NCBI GenBank assembly: GCA_977006965.1
Contig: OZ345356.1
Coordinates: 2,418,001-2,482,000, forward strand
Length of the DNA stretch: 64,000 nucleotides
Source of the DNA: Phymatolithon calcareum
Lineage: Eukaryota; Rhodophyta; Florideophyceae; Hapalidiales
Direction of reading: 5' to 3'
The notes under the pieces were generated by a model that worked only from the letters and a program-made list of their open reading frames with translations, was not told the DNA's origin and searched no databases. A program made the position numbers and the translations under genes. Below are positions 43,102-54,169 of the stretch, in pieces; within the stretch, counting starts at the first letter, position 1, and every line of letters begins with the position of its first letter.

Positions 43102-43500
43102 TTGATCTCTTCCCAGCACCACTGCCATGACATATGTTCTAACACAACGTTCCTATTCCTATTCCATACCGCCAATGTTATCCGGGCGCTGCACAACTAC
43201 ATCGGCCGAAGTTATGCGTCTGGATTGTGCATTGCGGACAACCCATGCGACGAGTCGCTGTTCCTAGCAGCTACTCGTGAGTATCGATAGGGCAGCATGC
43301 TCAAAGCGCCCTGGCTTGCACTTCAAGATCTTGCTACCGCCGTCACAGTGCTATTGCAAGGTCCTCAGCATTCTCAACGCGACACAATGAACAAATTTGT
43401 CTGGCGTTATCTCTCTGCTAAGTCTTGTCGCTTAGCGCCGCGTCCCTATCTTCCTCAACCTGCTGTAAAGTTTTCCGCTACCGTGCCGCATTCTACATAA
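43102..43500 (+). pseudogene. Unrecognised decayed reading frame in block A (one in-frame stop)
   Basis: One frame runs from about 43102 to the stop at 43498-43500, interrupted only by a TAG at 43288-43290; it would encode about 130 residues. The first half is hydrophobic/aromatic (LFHTANVIRALHNYIGRSY), the second rich in Ala, Leu and Gln. The copy at 1-360 has more stops but clear nucleotide similarity. I do not recognise the family. Confidence 0.35.
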
Positions 43501-43727
43501 CGCCCTGAATGTCTTGCATGCGTGATTTCGCATTCTTGGTGCTGCTCTCCGCAACCTCGACTCTTCCGCTCAGCGCAAGCGCGCTGCTCGAAGCGCCATG
43601 CACAGTTTCACTGCGCGATTTCTTTGGTGCAGATGGAACAATGCTTGAACAAACCTGGGGTTTTAAATGCAAACTTGGAAAAAGGGAATACTAGACTCAG
43701 CCTTGTCAACATGTGATCAAGGAAATA

Positions 43728-43945
43728 AATGGTCGGCGTTATTGCCGTAGCAAAAAAAGCAAAGATTCAAGCCGCTGGTTTCAATCCGCAAAGCTCAAAC
43801 TCGTGGGCGACAGAAGGTGCTCATCATGAGCAAATTGGGGCTTGCAGCAACAAAGGACTGTGATGAACTTGACGGGGGCTGTTCCAACATTCAAGATGGA
43901 TGTTTCTTTAAAATCCTGAGCAATAAGGACCTGTGTAACCTTTAA
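43728..43945 (+). pseudogene. RPL10: RPL10 (uL16) C-terminal fragment, copy 5 (old)
   Basis: The sequence corresponds to the last third of RPL10: GRQKVLIMSKLGL matches the KFKF...KWGF region, and the end reads DGCFFKILSNKDLCNL-stop, close to [16 protein letters not shown] in copy 4. It pairs with the fragment at 570-797 and has small indels. Confidence 0.62.
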
Positions 43946-45359
43946 CCATGTTTGCAATGGTTCATGATAAGAGGACAAGCAGCCTACAGTGAAGCAGAGA
44001 CCTGTTAAACTCGCTGCGCGTCGTTGACAAGTAAAATAACACTGCTCATATAAGCTAACTCACCTAACTAGCACGTTAGACCTTCCCTCCTTTCAATAAA
44101 CACGCGTAGAAACATTTGCCACTCATATTTCACGTGTATATGCTTCGGCTTGGGAGAAATGCATGTGACGACAACAGATTTGATTCTGGAATTGTCTTTC
44201 CACTTGGGAGCAGCAGCTGGCGTACAAGCTGGCAATCTTCCGCACAGACACAGTCGCAAGGACGGCAAACGGCACGGGACAGGAGAAGATGGGCCACATT
44301 TTTAACTCTCCACATCAGCAACAATACAGTCGGGATTATATATTTCACCGAGGTTGGTGAGCAGTGACTCAGCTTCTTACCATCCCTGCGTTTGTGAAAA
44401 TCCGCATTGTCAACAAACTTTTTCCGGTTCGCTCCACAAAGACCCGCTCCAAAACTCGTGAAGCAGCCCAGGCATCATCTGTTGAAGCGCTCGTACAACA
44501 CGTGAAGGGCCACCAATCCGGCGCACTGCGACAAATGGGAGGACAATACGAGGCATCAGACCCTGCACAACAGAGACTCGTGGACAAGGAACGTTCAGTC
44601 ACTCGTCACTTCACACTCATGCGGCACTCATCAACATGGACTGTCGCGGCCTCCGAAAATCCGGGAGAGAGTGATCACTTTGAGCTTTCGAATGAGATGT
44701 CCTGAACAACAGAAAGCTTGCGGAACGTCTGCGTCGCAGAAAACCGTTAGCATGGAAGGCGCCATAGCTGTTGCATTGCTCCGTAGACTCGAGCACCCAA
44801 TCTGAGGTGGCAGTCGACCGTCGAAGCGACGACGCGAAATACATCCGACGCGGCTGTTTATGTGTGGCGGCGCGCATGGATACGGCATCCGCAATGGGAG
44901 TCAGATTCGCTGAAGAAACAGGAACACATAGGCTTCACGTGGCCATATCTCGGGAAAGGCCGGCGCACACAGCGAGACTCCTCCTACTCTTGAGTGCAAA
45001 AATGGAATTCATTAGCTGCAACATTCGCGCTCCACAGTGGTGATGCTGACCATAAAAGAAGGGAGCGACAATTGCTGTACTCGTTAGGGCATGACGGAGC
45101 GAGACAATGCATTTGGAAGACGTTCGTTACTTTGACAGAAGCCCACATTTTAGAAAGCACCAGCTGTTGAATTCGCTGATTTCAGAATGAATAAAATATT
45201 TAGAATGACACATTTCCATTGGTATAAAGGCTCAAATGTTTGGACATTTCAGGACTTTTCCAGGTTGGTACATTACAGTGGTCATCGCGTCGGAGGAAAT
45301 GCTGATTTCGTCTGGAAGAAAATGATCAATTCGAATTAAAATATTTTGAAAAAGAATTC

Positions 45360-46000
45360 CATAACTTTAGTTCCATAACTTTAACTTTAGGTTATGGTAT
45401 TTCCATAACTTTAGTTATGGTATTAGCGGAGATGTTGAGTTATGACACCCATGTTTCTAAAAATTTAATTGGACGAGATTATGGAAATGATTGGACCACA
45501 TTCATCGAGTCAGCGATTTCATTGGGCGAGATTTCGAAATGATTGGACCACATTCATCGTGTTCTGTGATTTCATTGGACGAGACGGTCCAGATGATTGG
45601 ACCACATTCATAGCGTTCTGTGATTTCATTGGTCCTCTCAGAGATTAAAATTTGCAGATTTTGCAATTTAAAAAAATTGACAATTTTACGTTTTCGCCAA
45701 TATTTTGGCTATTGAAAAGTTGGACGTTTCAGAAATTCTGATGATTCCCGCCTTCTTTGAGACTTTCGAAGAGGCGTTTTGAAGCGCCTCCCTTACTTAA
45801 ATTCTCAAAAATCCTCCAGATTTCGCATATTGAAATCATTTTCCACTCCACGAGTACCACTGGCTCCCCGTTTCCTGTATCCCTTGGACACGATTGCTTC
45901 GTGGCCTGCCGATGTTCTTTAGAGCAGTGGCAAGAGGTACCGCTACATGCTTTGTTCAAATTTCGTAACTACTATGTCATAGAATTATCAGCATGCACCA
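45360..46000. repeat. AT-rich repeat (copy at 51490-51870)
   Basis: From TTATGACACCCATGTTTCTAA onward, the sequence matches 51545-51860 well, ending in GAGGCGTTTTGA...GCCTCCC. It is probably the remains of a non-autonomous DNA transposon family. Its ends were not defined. Confidence 0.6.
45483..45643. repeat. 53-54-bp tandem repeat, 3 units
   Basis: Three consecutive units carry the core ATGATTGGACCACATTCAT, starting at about 45483, 45536 and 45591. The copy at 51590 has a single unit, so the expansion is local. Confidence 0.88.
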
Positions 46001-46779
46001 TCTCTGACTATGTCGTTCATATCACCCATTCTTGTTTTCGCTCGAACACTCCCTAATCTCACTCTGAATATTCACTTGAACCTTAACCATCATTGAATAT
46101 TTTCAGATCTACCAACATTAACCACAACTATGTACTCGCGCATTAAAGGACCTGTACAAGCACTCTTTACATACACGATACACATTCTCGATTTCCTTGT
46201 CACCATCAGCATCGTCTACACTTCCTAATATCACGTCCGATGTGCCCCAAGATTCGACAGCGGTAACAGTCTTTGGCATTAAGAAGCGACAGCTTCCACC
46301 TCGTGGCTGTTGTGTGACTCTTCAGCGACCAATCAAAACTGAAATGAGGCTCTGGTCCCGCATGATCTCCGCACCGTGCTGAATAGATTGCCAGCACACG
46401 ATCCCACGGTGCACGATAAGATTGTGGAGCTCGGTGAGTTGTAACAGAGACAATAAATGAATGCTTTATTGAAAAACAATTAACTTTTGGGTGCACTGGC
46501 GATGCGCTATGTGAGACCGGAGCTTCAATTTTGACTCGCGTTTCCGCAAACGGGTCAATAAATGTTAGTCTTCTTGAATGTGGCAACGAGTCAAGCCGTA
46601 TTTCTCACGGACGAATCTATTTAGTTTCCCTTGCGCGCAATTACTCTCTCCAAGGTTTCGGAACCGGCTCTTACTCAGATATGAACAAATTTGGTTCCTT
46701 CTCCCGCTCCGAAGCAATGCACTAACAACAGAAATTTCAGCATCCGGAAGTCATAGTATCTGTTCATATTAGGTGCGCG
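46001..46779. other. No recognised gene
   Basis: Mixed sequence with short ORFs. A GAATGCTTTATTG motif near 46458 resembles the tail of the small insertion in STAND2 and may be a retroposon end. The part next to 46780 may still belong to the pseudouridine-synthase remnant. Confidence 0.35.
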
Positions 46780-47170
46780 CTGAATGTTGAACATAGTGTC
46801 GGCTGTAATATCCTTGAGAGGATGATCATTTGTCCAGCTCACGGGCATTCCATACCCTGCCCCTAACGCCCAGTAATTCTTGTTGGTATCAGCACGTTAA
46901 AATGCGACTTGCAGTCGTGCCGCATTCTCAGATGTATGCAGTGGAACGAACATCACGTCGCTTGCACATCTGTCATGTCAGTGTACAGAAAAGACCTCCA
47001 TGGGACCGCCATTTGGTCCGGAATGTGCGGCCCGCTACTCAACCACCATGTACCTTAATTCGCGCGCCGTTCGATCGGGTTTCGTGCGGTGCACGAGCAA
47101 TCCTGCTGGTTTGTCCACTACTACATAATGCTCGGTGTGCAATAATATTGAAATTCCAGTGCCAATTCGT
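46780..47170 (-). pseudogene. RluA/TruC-type pseudouridine synthase remnant
   Basis: On the - strand the sequence reads ISILLHTEHYVVVDKPAGLLVHRT, the N-terminal signature of RluA-family and especially TruC-like enzymes (DKPxGLLVHR). The catalytic HRLDRxTSG motif is recognisable but destroyed (H-stop-HDRCASD), followed by VMFVPLHTSENAARLQVAF. Then comes a KxYWAL...DHPLKDI segment like the core strand and PL motif of the family. There are at least three stops. These enzymes convert uridine to pseudouridine in tRNA or rRNA; this copy is inactive. The start and end limits are approximate. Confidence 0.62.
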
Positions 47171-47289
47171 GGAACCTGCGGAAGCGCGCGCGGGCAGGGA
47201 CGGAGCGAGGAAATAATACCAGTACTGCTGGTTCGCTGGTTGATGCTGCTTAGATTCAATGCCGTTTTAATTGACAATGTGCACAATTG

Positions 47290-49169
47290 TGGTTTATCGG
47301 CAAGAACAGCGGAGGTGTGAAGGAAACCCGAGAGATCGTCATTTGAAAATGGATCGTGAAAGTGGGAGAGTTCAGGCGTTTTCGAACATGGGATTGCGTG
47401 GTACTGGTATTGATATTGATGTCAAACTCTTCAGGCTCAGAGCGCCGTGCAATTGGGTATTGACATATGAGCCAATTGTATTTTTAGCTAGAATAAGTCC
47501 ATTGTCTGGTCTGATTCGGGTCTTGATTCAGGAAGGCAATTCGTGTTTAAGTACTAGAACATCAATTTTCTTGGCATGTTTGGACCCCAGTACAGCATGC
47601 CACGGTCTAAGTTCTTAGAGAAGAAAGGGCCTTGTGTCTCACTTCCCAATATTCTTTAGAGCAGTGGCGGGAGGTAACGCTACATGCACTATTCACTATG
47701 TCATAGAATTGTCCGCATCGGTACTCTTTCAATAATTCTGCAGGTTGCTGGCATTTTAAGAAACTGCATCTGAAAAACTGAAGGACAGTCTGACATAAGT
47801 CTGTTGTTCCTGTTTTTCTCGAAATCACTAATCATGTCTGTTCGGCTGCCAAACGGCGGGGAAGGAGTTTCTGAAGATATCCTCGCACATTGAACCTAGC
47901 AAAAATGTTCACACGGCAAGACCAAATTTTTCAAATCAGAAAAGGAACGACTGAAATTAATTGACCACCAAATGGTAGCGCCTTGTTGACCCCCTGCGTC
48001 TGGCCAGTCCTAGCAAGAGGTCCTCTTCTATGTATGACACATATAAAACTGAACTCCGACTTCATATTGATAGCTTCTAGCAATACTCAGTCCAGCATGC
48101 TGGAGCAACAGCTGCGCCAACTCCGCCTACTGTAGTAGATGCCAACTGCCGTGCTATTTCCCGCAGTCGCACTGCAGTGCCCCCCGCTGCCTCAAAAGAT
48201 CCCGCCCACCTCAGCGCCAAGAGTTATTTGTGTCGCTCCGTCTCTGAAGTTTGCCGCAGTCAGCTTTTAATGTCTCTCCCCTCGCTTGTGGAGGCATTTG
48301 ACCCCCTGGCCCGCACCGTTTTGCCATACCCGCGCTCACTATCTGGTGATTTCGGAAGCGAATTAAGCCCTCATTTCAATGCGCGCGCCTTCCTGGCCTC
48401 AGCAACGTGCTTCTAGAATCAACAGGACTTTTTTGACTGCTTTTCTCATTTTTCTGATTTGTCCGACTTAGCTCGCGTCCTTCGACTTTCGCAAAATAAA
48501 AACATATGTTGACTAAATCTTATCTCTTTCATCCACTTCTGAAACGTTATACAAGGTATTTATAGTGCGAGGTGGAAGTCGAAAATATTATACTTCACTT
48601 TTTAACGTAGAAAGAACGTCGAATGAGAGCTGCATGCTAAGAATTATAACGCCCGACAATCAGCAGACGGTTTGCTCCAACCTTTTGTACCTACAAACTG
48701 CAAACGCCGCTGTCTGTCCTTGCGACTCCGGCAACGCAGCGATTTCTGGGACGAAGGGATGACGCTAATAGCTGTTAGCTCGTCAACACACCGCGTAGAG
48801 TGTAATACGTTGGAGATCAGCCACGAGGGTGGAAAGACGATATATTTGCCAGAATGCGCCGCTAAAGCATAAATTTCAAGGGGCACAGCGCGGTGGTCAG
48901 GCGGACGAAGTAGTTCGGGAAAAGCGGTGTCGAGGTATCCATCGCCAGCGCGGTGGGGCAGAACAGCGTGAAAGCGTACGATTCAATAGAGTGCGGCGAG
49001 GGCGGCGTTGTGGCATCATCTCCAGCGGGGTGAGACAGAGCGGCATGGGGCAGCGGCGTATTGTGCTTTCCACGTGCTATACCGTCATTCAGACTTATGG
49101 TTGGGACCAGGATGGGTCAGTAGGCCCTCGGCGACGACACGACGCTGCCATTTGGTGGATAATTAAGGT
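47290..49169. other. Intergenic, nothing convincing
   Basis: No domain found on either strand. 47640-47720 repeats 45900-45980 (TTCTTTAGAGCAGTGGC...CTATGTCATAGAATT). 47900-47960 faintly resembles the MITE interior at 25730-25800. ORFs such as 48177-48416 and 48829-49173 have no paralogue or motif. Confidence 0.35.
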
Positions 49170-49442
49170 TTAATAAACTGTCCAGCCGAAAAATATAGTA
49201 ACTTCAGGTTCTTCCAAGGCGAAACGTTGAAAATATTTGAAAGAACTCCGGTAAGCATTTTTCTGTAATGAATAATGACAGCCGAGCATTGGAAACTTCA
49301 CAGCTGACAATATTTCACTTGTTTCTACACATTTTCTTGAAAATGGATACTGTCCCGTGGGTGCAAAATATATAATTAAATTTTTCATCCAGAATGAGCA
49401 TTGTTTTAGCCTGTGAGTGCGCTTGTGTAGGTCCTTAATAAT
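49170..49442. mobile_element. Truncated relative of the 25252-26063 MITE
   Basis: 49240-49442 matches the right quarter of the MITE (GTAAGCATTTTTCTGTAATGA, CACTTGTTTCTACACATTTTCTTGAAA, end GTAGGTCCTTAA). The left end is not found. Confidence 0.75.
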
Positions 49443-49445
49443 CAT

Positions 49446-50179
49446 TACTTCTTGATATCCGCGGTTCTTGCCAGTACTGTTAAGAGCACTGGGCAAGAAG
49501 TACCCCTATCCGATTCCGTAACTGCTACATTTGGATGCCCATTTAAAAACGGGCATCTCTACCATGAATCTTTACATATTGTGATATATGAACAGCTTTT
49601 TAACAAAGGTTATACCAGGAAGCAAAGCGATTTCTTAGTCTTTGTGTCGCGCCATTGGCGCAGTGATTCCACTTGTTTCGCACTACATTATCACAGTACT
49701 TTTGCGTACCGTCCCAGGTGATATTATGTTTATTCCAGAACCATAGATGTGCTGCAATCGCAGAAAACCCCGAAGATATTTCACGCTGGCCTGGATGGCC
49801 TAGAGGGAAGCTACCACCAGTATTTACATTGCGCGCTAGTACGCATTTAGGACTGCGGATGTAGAGAAAATCAACAAAAGTAAACTCCCGTTCCAAAACC
49901 ACTTTGACCACCGATGAGAGTCACCGCCGCCCACATTGCGCGTGCAGCCCAACTTGACCGGTACCCTCAATCGTAGGGTGGTGAATAGGTAACCATTCAC
50001 ACCCGCGCAACAGAGAATCCTTCAAGCGCCGCGAAACGTGTGTCTAAGAGCGAGCGACAGGACAGGCGGAGCGCCGTGCAAAACCTGCCGAAGAGAGATG
50101 TAGCCCCAGTACAACGACAATTCGCGTTGAGATTTTTGAAGCATCGCAGCTCAGTACTTAATTGATCTTCCACTCTATA
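49446..50179. other. Intergenic, nothing recognised
   Basis: No ORF with a motif and no repeat structure was noticed. Confidence 0.35.
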
Positions 50180-51060
50180 AATGGTTTTTTGCATAGGACC
50201 TAAAGTGAAGCAAAGTCGACTCATAAGATGGAATTTGCGATTGACATCGACAAAATCCGCAAAGCGCTCTGAAAAGGGATCCTTGATGTCTGGGCCTAAA
50301 AAGAAAAAACATCTCCGTGCCGGAGTATCTTCGCGCACCATTGAGCAGTTCCCACATGAAGAAGAGAACATCACTTCCTTCAAGTTGGTTGTACCAGCAG
50401 ATCTTCATCGCGCGGTTGAGTTCTACACGGGTGTCATTGACGAGTGGCGGAAATGTTGCAAGACGGCGTGCCCAGCGTGCAGGCACTCCCGATTCGCGCT
50501 GCAGATTACGTATGCTCCCATTGAAGAGGAGTACAGTTGCTACAATCAAGCTAGGTAGTTTGTTTCAATATGACAGGGAGAGCGTTCCCCTGGACCTGCA
50601 GCGCACCGAAGAGTCGTACTTTGGTGAAATCAACGAATGTACAGAAGAAAGTACAGTTTACGGCATGGGATATTGTCGAAAAAGAGATGTGCATCTCCTG
50701 TGTATTAGTGCGTTAATGAGGCTGACAGCCTTGCTTAAAAGCAGTTGAATGAATTTTATTTCCCACCGACGCTATTGAAGAAGGAGAAGACCCTGACGCC
50801 ATGCTTCCCTTGGAAATTTGCTACTTTACAGTAACATAGATGTACAAGCTGATCCTGGTCGCGCCTTTGAGCTGTTTAACCCATTGATTGAAAAGCACCG
50901 AAATCTCTATGTTATGATCAGCGTCAGAAACATGTTACGAGATTGTTGAGCGGGAATTGCAGCAGACTCATCTTTTGCCGTTGAGTTTTACACTCGTTCG
51001 ATCGAAGAGGGTGGTGTTGTGTGCGGCATGGTGGAACTGTTTCCCTTATCGATATTGATG
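50180..51060 (+). pseudogene. Degenerate Sel1-like repeat protein remnant
   Basis: Broken + strand pieces resemble Sel1-like (TPR-related) repeats: LHRAVEFYTGVIDE at about 50400-50445, VQADPGRAFELFNPLIE at about 50845-50895 and AVEFYTRSIEEGGVV at about 50975-51020. Intervening stops and frameshifts make it a pseudogene. The intact-looking fragment at 56942-57308 supports the family call. Sel1 repeats are scaffold modules in protein complexes. Confidence 0.55.
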
Positions 51061-51274
51061 TCACCTACTGTGGGAAGCACGATATGCTTTGCATCCCAAA
51101 ATGCACTGGATTGCAAAGCGCAAGAGTTGTGTCGATGTGATACTCTCATAGATTATTTCTCTTCTGTTGTTCAGGAATTTGGGCTTCATTGTCTTCCTCC
51201 TCGTCCGCCACACTGTTCTTCGAACAAGATTCCTCCGTACCTATTTTGCAAGGCAAGAACAATAGGAATTAGAG

Positions 51275-51535
51275 TTCTATTTAGCCTCCCGTTGCGTAGC
51301 TAGCCATATTTACAATAAACTGTAATACCTCGACTATACGCACGGGAAATTTGAAACAAACGAGGCTGTCGTAACTGTTAAACAGCATAAATATATTTGC
51401 GGATATGCAATCCGAAAATTACGCCTAAACTTGGCTAATATTAAGTACAATTAAATTATGCCAAAAATCAAATTAAAATAATTTTAAAACTAAAGTTATG
51501 GTACTGCGCGAGCGAGCGAGCCCACCAATAGAGTC
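51275..51535. repeat. Repeat with GCGCGAGCGAGCGAGC end (copies at 58640-58880 and window end)
   Basis: About 250 bp starting near CTCCCGTTGCGTAGC and ending ACTAAAGTTATGGTACTGCGCGAGCGAGCGAGCCC. It recurs at 58640-58880, and its terminal part begins again at about 63965, cut by the window edge. An AT-rich interior suggests a MITE-like or retroposon end. Confidence 0.7.
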
Positions 51536-51544
51536 TATGTTGTG

Positions 51545-51870
51545 TTATGACACCCATGTTTCTAAGAATGTAATTGGACGAGATTATCGAAATGATTGGA
51601 CCACAATATCGTTTTCTGTGATTTCATTGGACCTCTCAGAGATTAAAATTTGTAGATTTTGCAACTTAAAATAATTGATAATTTTTTGTGTTCGCCAATA
51701 TTTTGGCCATTGAAAAGTTAGACGTTTCAGAAATTCTGCAGATTGCCGCCTTCTTTGACACTTTCAAAGAGGCGTTTTGACCCGCCTCCCTGACTTATAT
51801 TCCAAGAACATTTGAAGATTTCGCATATTGAATTGATCTCCCACTCCACGAGCACCGCCAGCTAGCCAAT
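51545..51870. repeat. Copy of the 45360-46000 AT-rich repeat
   Basis: Matches 45435-45800 with a deletion of two of the three 53-bp units. It directly follows the GCGAGC repeat. Confidence 0.6.
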
Positions 51871-52229
51871 GTTAGCAAGAGTACATAGTGTTACAGCACG
51901 AAGAGCCTCTCCGATGCTAAGTGTGACGGAGGAGAAGGAGTGCCAATAACGACACCTCATGGAGTGGATCTTTAATCTAATGCCATGGCGGGGTGCAACG
52001 ATATGGGTGCCATGATGAGGGCGCTTATGTGGTTGCAGTAAGTAGCTTTGCAATAGTGACGTCGAAGGATTATCGGAAGCTCCGTTTCGTGCTGTAGTGC
52101 TCTATATTCTTGCCGTTGAGTAACGCAGGTATGTGTGTGCCCTGGGCAACTTGGGGAGCCTGCTCAAACATGACACAGACTATGTTCCGGCGAATCTTTC
52201 TTGAACCGTATAACTGTTTTTCTTTCCCG
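51871..52229. other. Degenerate Sel1-block sequence
   Basis: 51940-52110 resembles 54910-54990 and 53030-53165 (GTGCCAATAA, GGATCTTTA.TCTAATGCCATGG, GTTGCAGTAAG). It is probably another remnant of the repeat protein below. No open frame. Confidence 0.35.
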
Positions 52230-52900
52230 ATGAAGAGATTGGTAACGTAGTCGCGAGTATGAAGACTTGTGCTCTTCTTCCACAGTGAGGAGATGGTGTG
52301 CAGGGACGTAAATGCGACAAGACGTTTTTCCTGTCGGCGGCATCTGAAACTCCATTTCTGCTGTTGCCCTTACTAACGCAGAGGTTGTGAACGTCATTTT
52401 TGAAGAATTTTGAGGAGAAAAGAAGCTATGCCAATGTGCATGCAATTAAATTTCTTCAATCTCACATATACTATAGTCTTCGAACTTTGCCACAGACCGA
52501 TGTTCTCCGCTGTGGATGAAACCGTAGATTTGAAGTGATATCGCTTAGTAGAACAGAGAATAGGCTCATATAATGTTGTGCAAAACGCGCACCCAGCTGG
52601 TCCTCCTCGTGCAGATCAGCGCTATACGCGTGGCGTGTGGGAGGGCGGACTAGTCTAATGAGGCTGGCACCATTGCACAAGCATGCAGTCTAGAATGTTC
52701 CAGCATATCGCCTTCGTGCCTTCAAGCTAAGCACAGGAGCAATTGACAAGGGTGCAATTATGTGAGGCGTTTTTCAAATTGGCATTTTGCTGTGTAACGG
52801 AGGATGAGTACCACGAAACGCGCCGTATATAGTGGATGCAAGGATACAAGAATGTGGGGTTTTGCACACGGAAACACTCATGGGACCGCAAGGGAGATGT
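52230..52900. repeat. Direct repeat, copy 1 (copy 2 at 54170-55010)
   Basis: Colinear with 54170-55010, apart from a 188-bp insertion (insert plus target duplication) in the second copy. Within it, 52575-52640 translates on the + strand as a decayed Sel1-like unit (PPRADQRYTRGVWEGG). Confidence 0.7.
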
Positions 52901-53033
52901 GTTTCAGCCGCTAAGCCCTTGCAGCTTCGATAATCTACTCATATCCGTGTGACGCGGGTTAATGTCTTAGCCCTAGCTGCAAAACCGTTCGCCGGAAAAT
53001 GGTGGAAGGAAGAGCTTCGGGTCCATTTGTCAG

Positions 53034-53285
53034 ATGAAAGGATGTGGGTGCCATAACGTGGGTACATATTTAGTTGCAGTAAGCAGCTTAGCAAATTTGC
53101 TGAGTAGTGGAGTTGAAAGATTACCAGAAGACTCTCTGCGTGCTGAAGGGCTCTATATTCATGCAATCAACTTTTCCAATGTCACAGAAAGTATAATCTT
53201 CGAACTTGATACCGTTCCTAAGAAACAGTCCATAATAATGTCAAGGACAGACTTGCGCAAGTCTCTCCTTTCCGTAGCTACGTAA
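53034..53285 (+). pseudogene. Sel1-like repeat fragment
   Basis: The 83-codon frame includes LVAVSSLANLLSSGVERLPEDSLRAEGLYIHAI, which follows the Sel1 consensus (Ala/Leu helix, G-V, D-xxRA, LY-xxAI). There is no upstream or downstream continuation in frame, so it is a fragment. Similar decayed sequence lies at 52020-52110. Confidence 0.5.
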
Positions 53286-53289
53286 AAAA

Positions 53290-54169
53290 ACACTACACGA
53301 GTGATAAGAACGCTTAGCGCGCGAAAGGCACTAAATTCTTCTTTTGTACTGCACTGCTCATTGCCGTTTTGCCACGTCTAGGACCAGATTTCGTTTCTAG
53401 GCCCGGTATTTTATCAAATATTGACCATGAGACCATCGCAATGGGGGAGAGTCTCGAGACTTCTACTGGATATTACTGTTTTCTTCACCGGACCATATTG
53501 TTGTGTTGATTCTAGCGTGGTGTCACTGCATGCCATGAAAACTCCAATTCGTTCCAGTATTAACTTCCATAATTTTAGTTCCAGCTTCCTCAGAATTGCA
53601 AACTGGAATTCATGCACGTACTTTTGTGGCAGTACGAGCAATACCTCTCCTCTTGACCATCTTATCCCGTGAGCAACCCAAATCGGACCTCTATGTGTGG
53701 AGCGACTTCGAATGAATGTATACGGGTGCAATATTGGCTCTGTGACACGTCAAAGCGTTCCAAGGGGAAAGAGGAGAGAGATAGACCTGAGCACAACACA
53801 ATTGGATTGCTGGAGCGCAGCGCATGCACGGCAAAAGCAGACGCTAGTTCACCGTGCGGGTTCCTACGATGCGCCGACGGTGCTGCCTTTATTATTCTAT
53901 AAGTAAAGGAACTGCAGCAGCACGAGAGTATACCCAGGCATTAGAGAGGGTGCCATGGATGCGGCTCCACGACCTTGAATGATCGGACAAACGAGTGCTC
54001 GCAGTTTTTGACAAATTCCAAGCGGATGTAACTAAATCCACAAGACTGATTCCGAACGGTTAGGGAAGTGACACCGACAGTCCGATCGCCACGCACGCAC
54101 CCGTCAGCGCAAGCAAGGGGTTAGGACCCGTTCGAAACGAGGACTGCGGAGCATAGTGGACAGTATGAG
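53290..54169. other. Intergenic, nothing recognised
   Basis: ORFs 53414-53731 (-) and 53669-53906 (+) show no motif or paralogue in the window. Confidence 0.35.

Larger units (their letters stand above)
43100..45300. repeat. Diverged duplicated block A, second copy
   Basis: Aligns with 1-2284 in order: decayed ORF (43102-43500), short hydrophobic-start ORF (43509-43694), RPL10 tail (43728-43945), then 44000-45250 without a gene. It lies beyond STAND3, at the right edge of the array. Confidence 0.7.

Noticed and set aside
45483-45643. Three 53-bp repeats as a possible array
   Set aside because: Simple tandem duplication without unique spacers, inside a dispersed AT-rich repeat.
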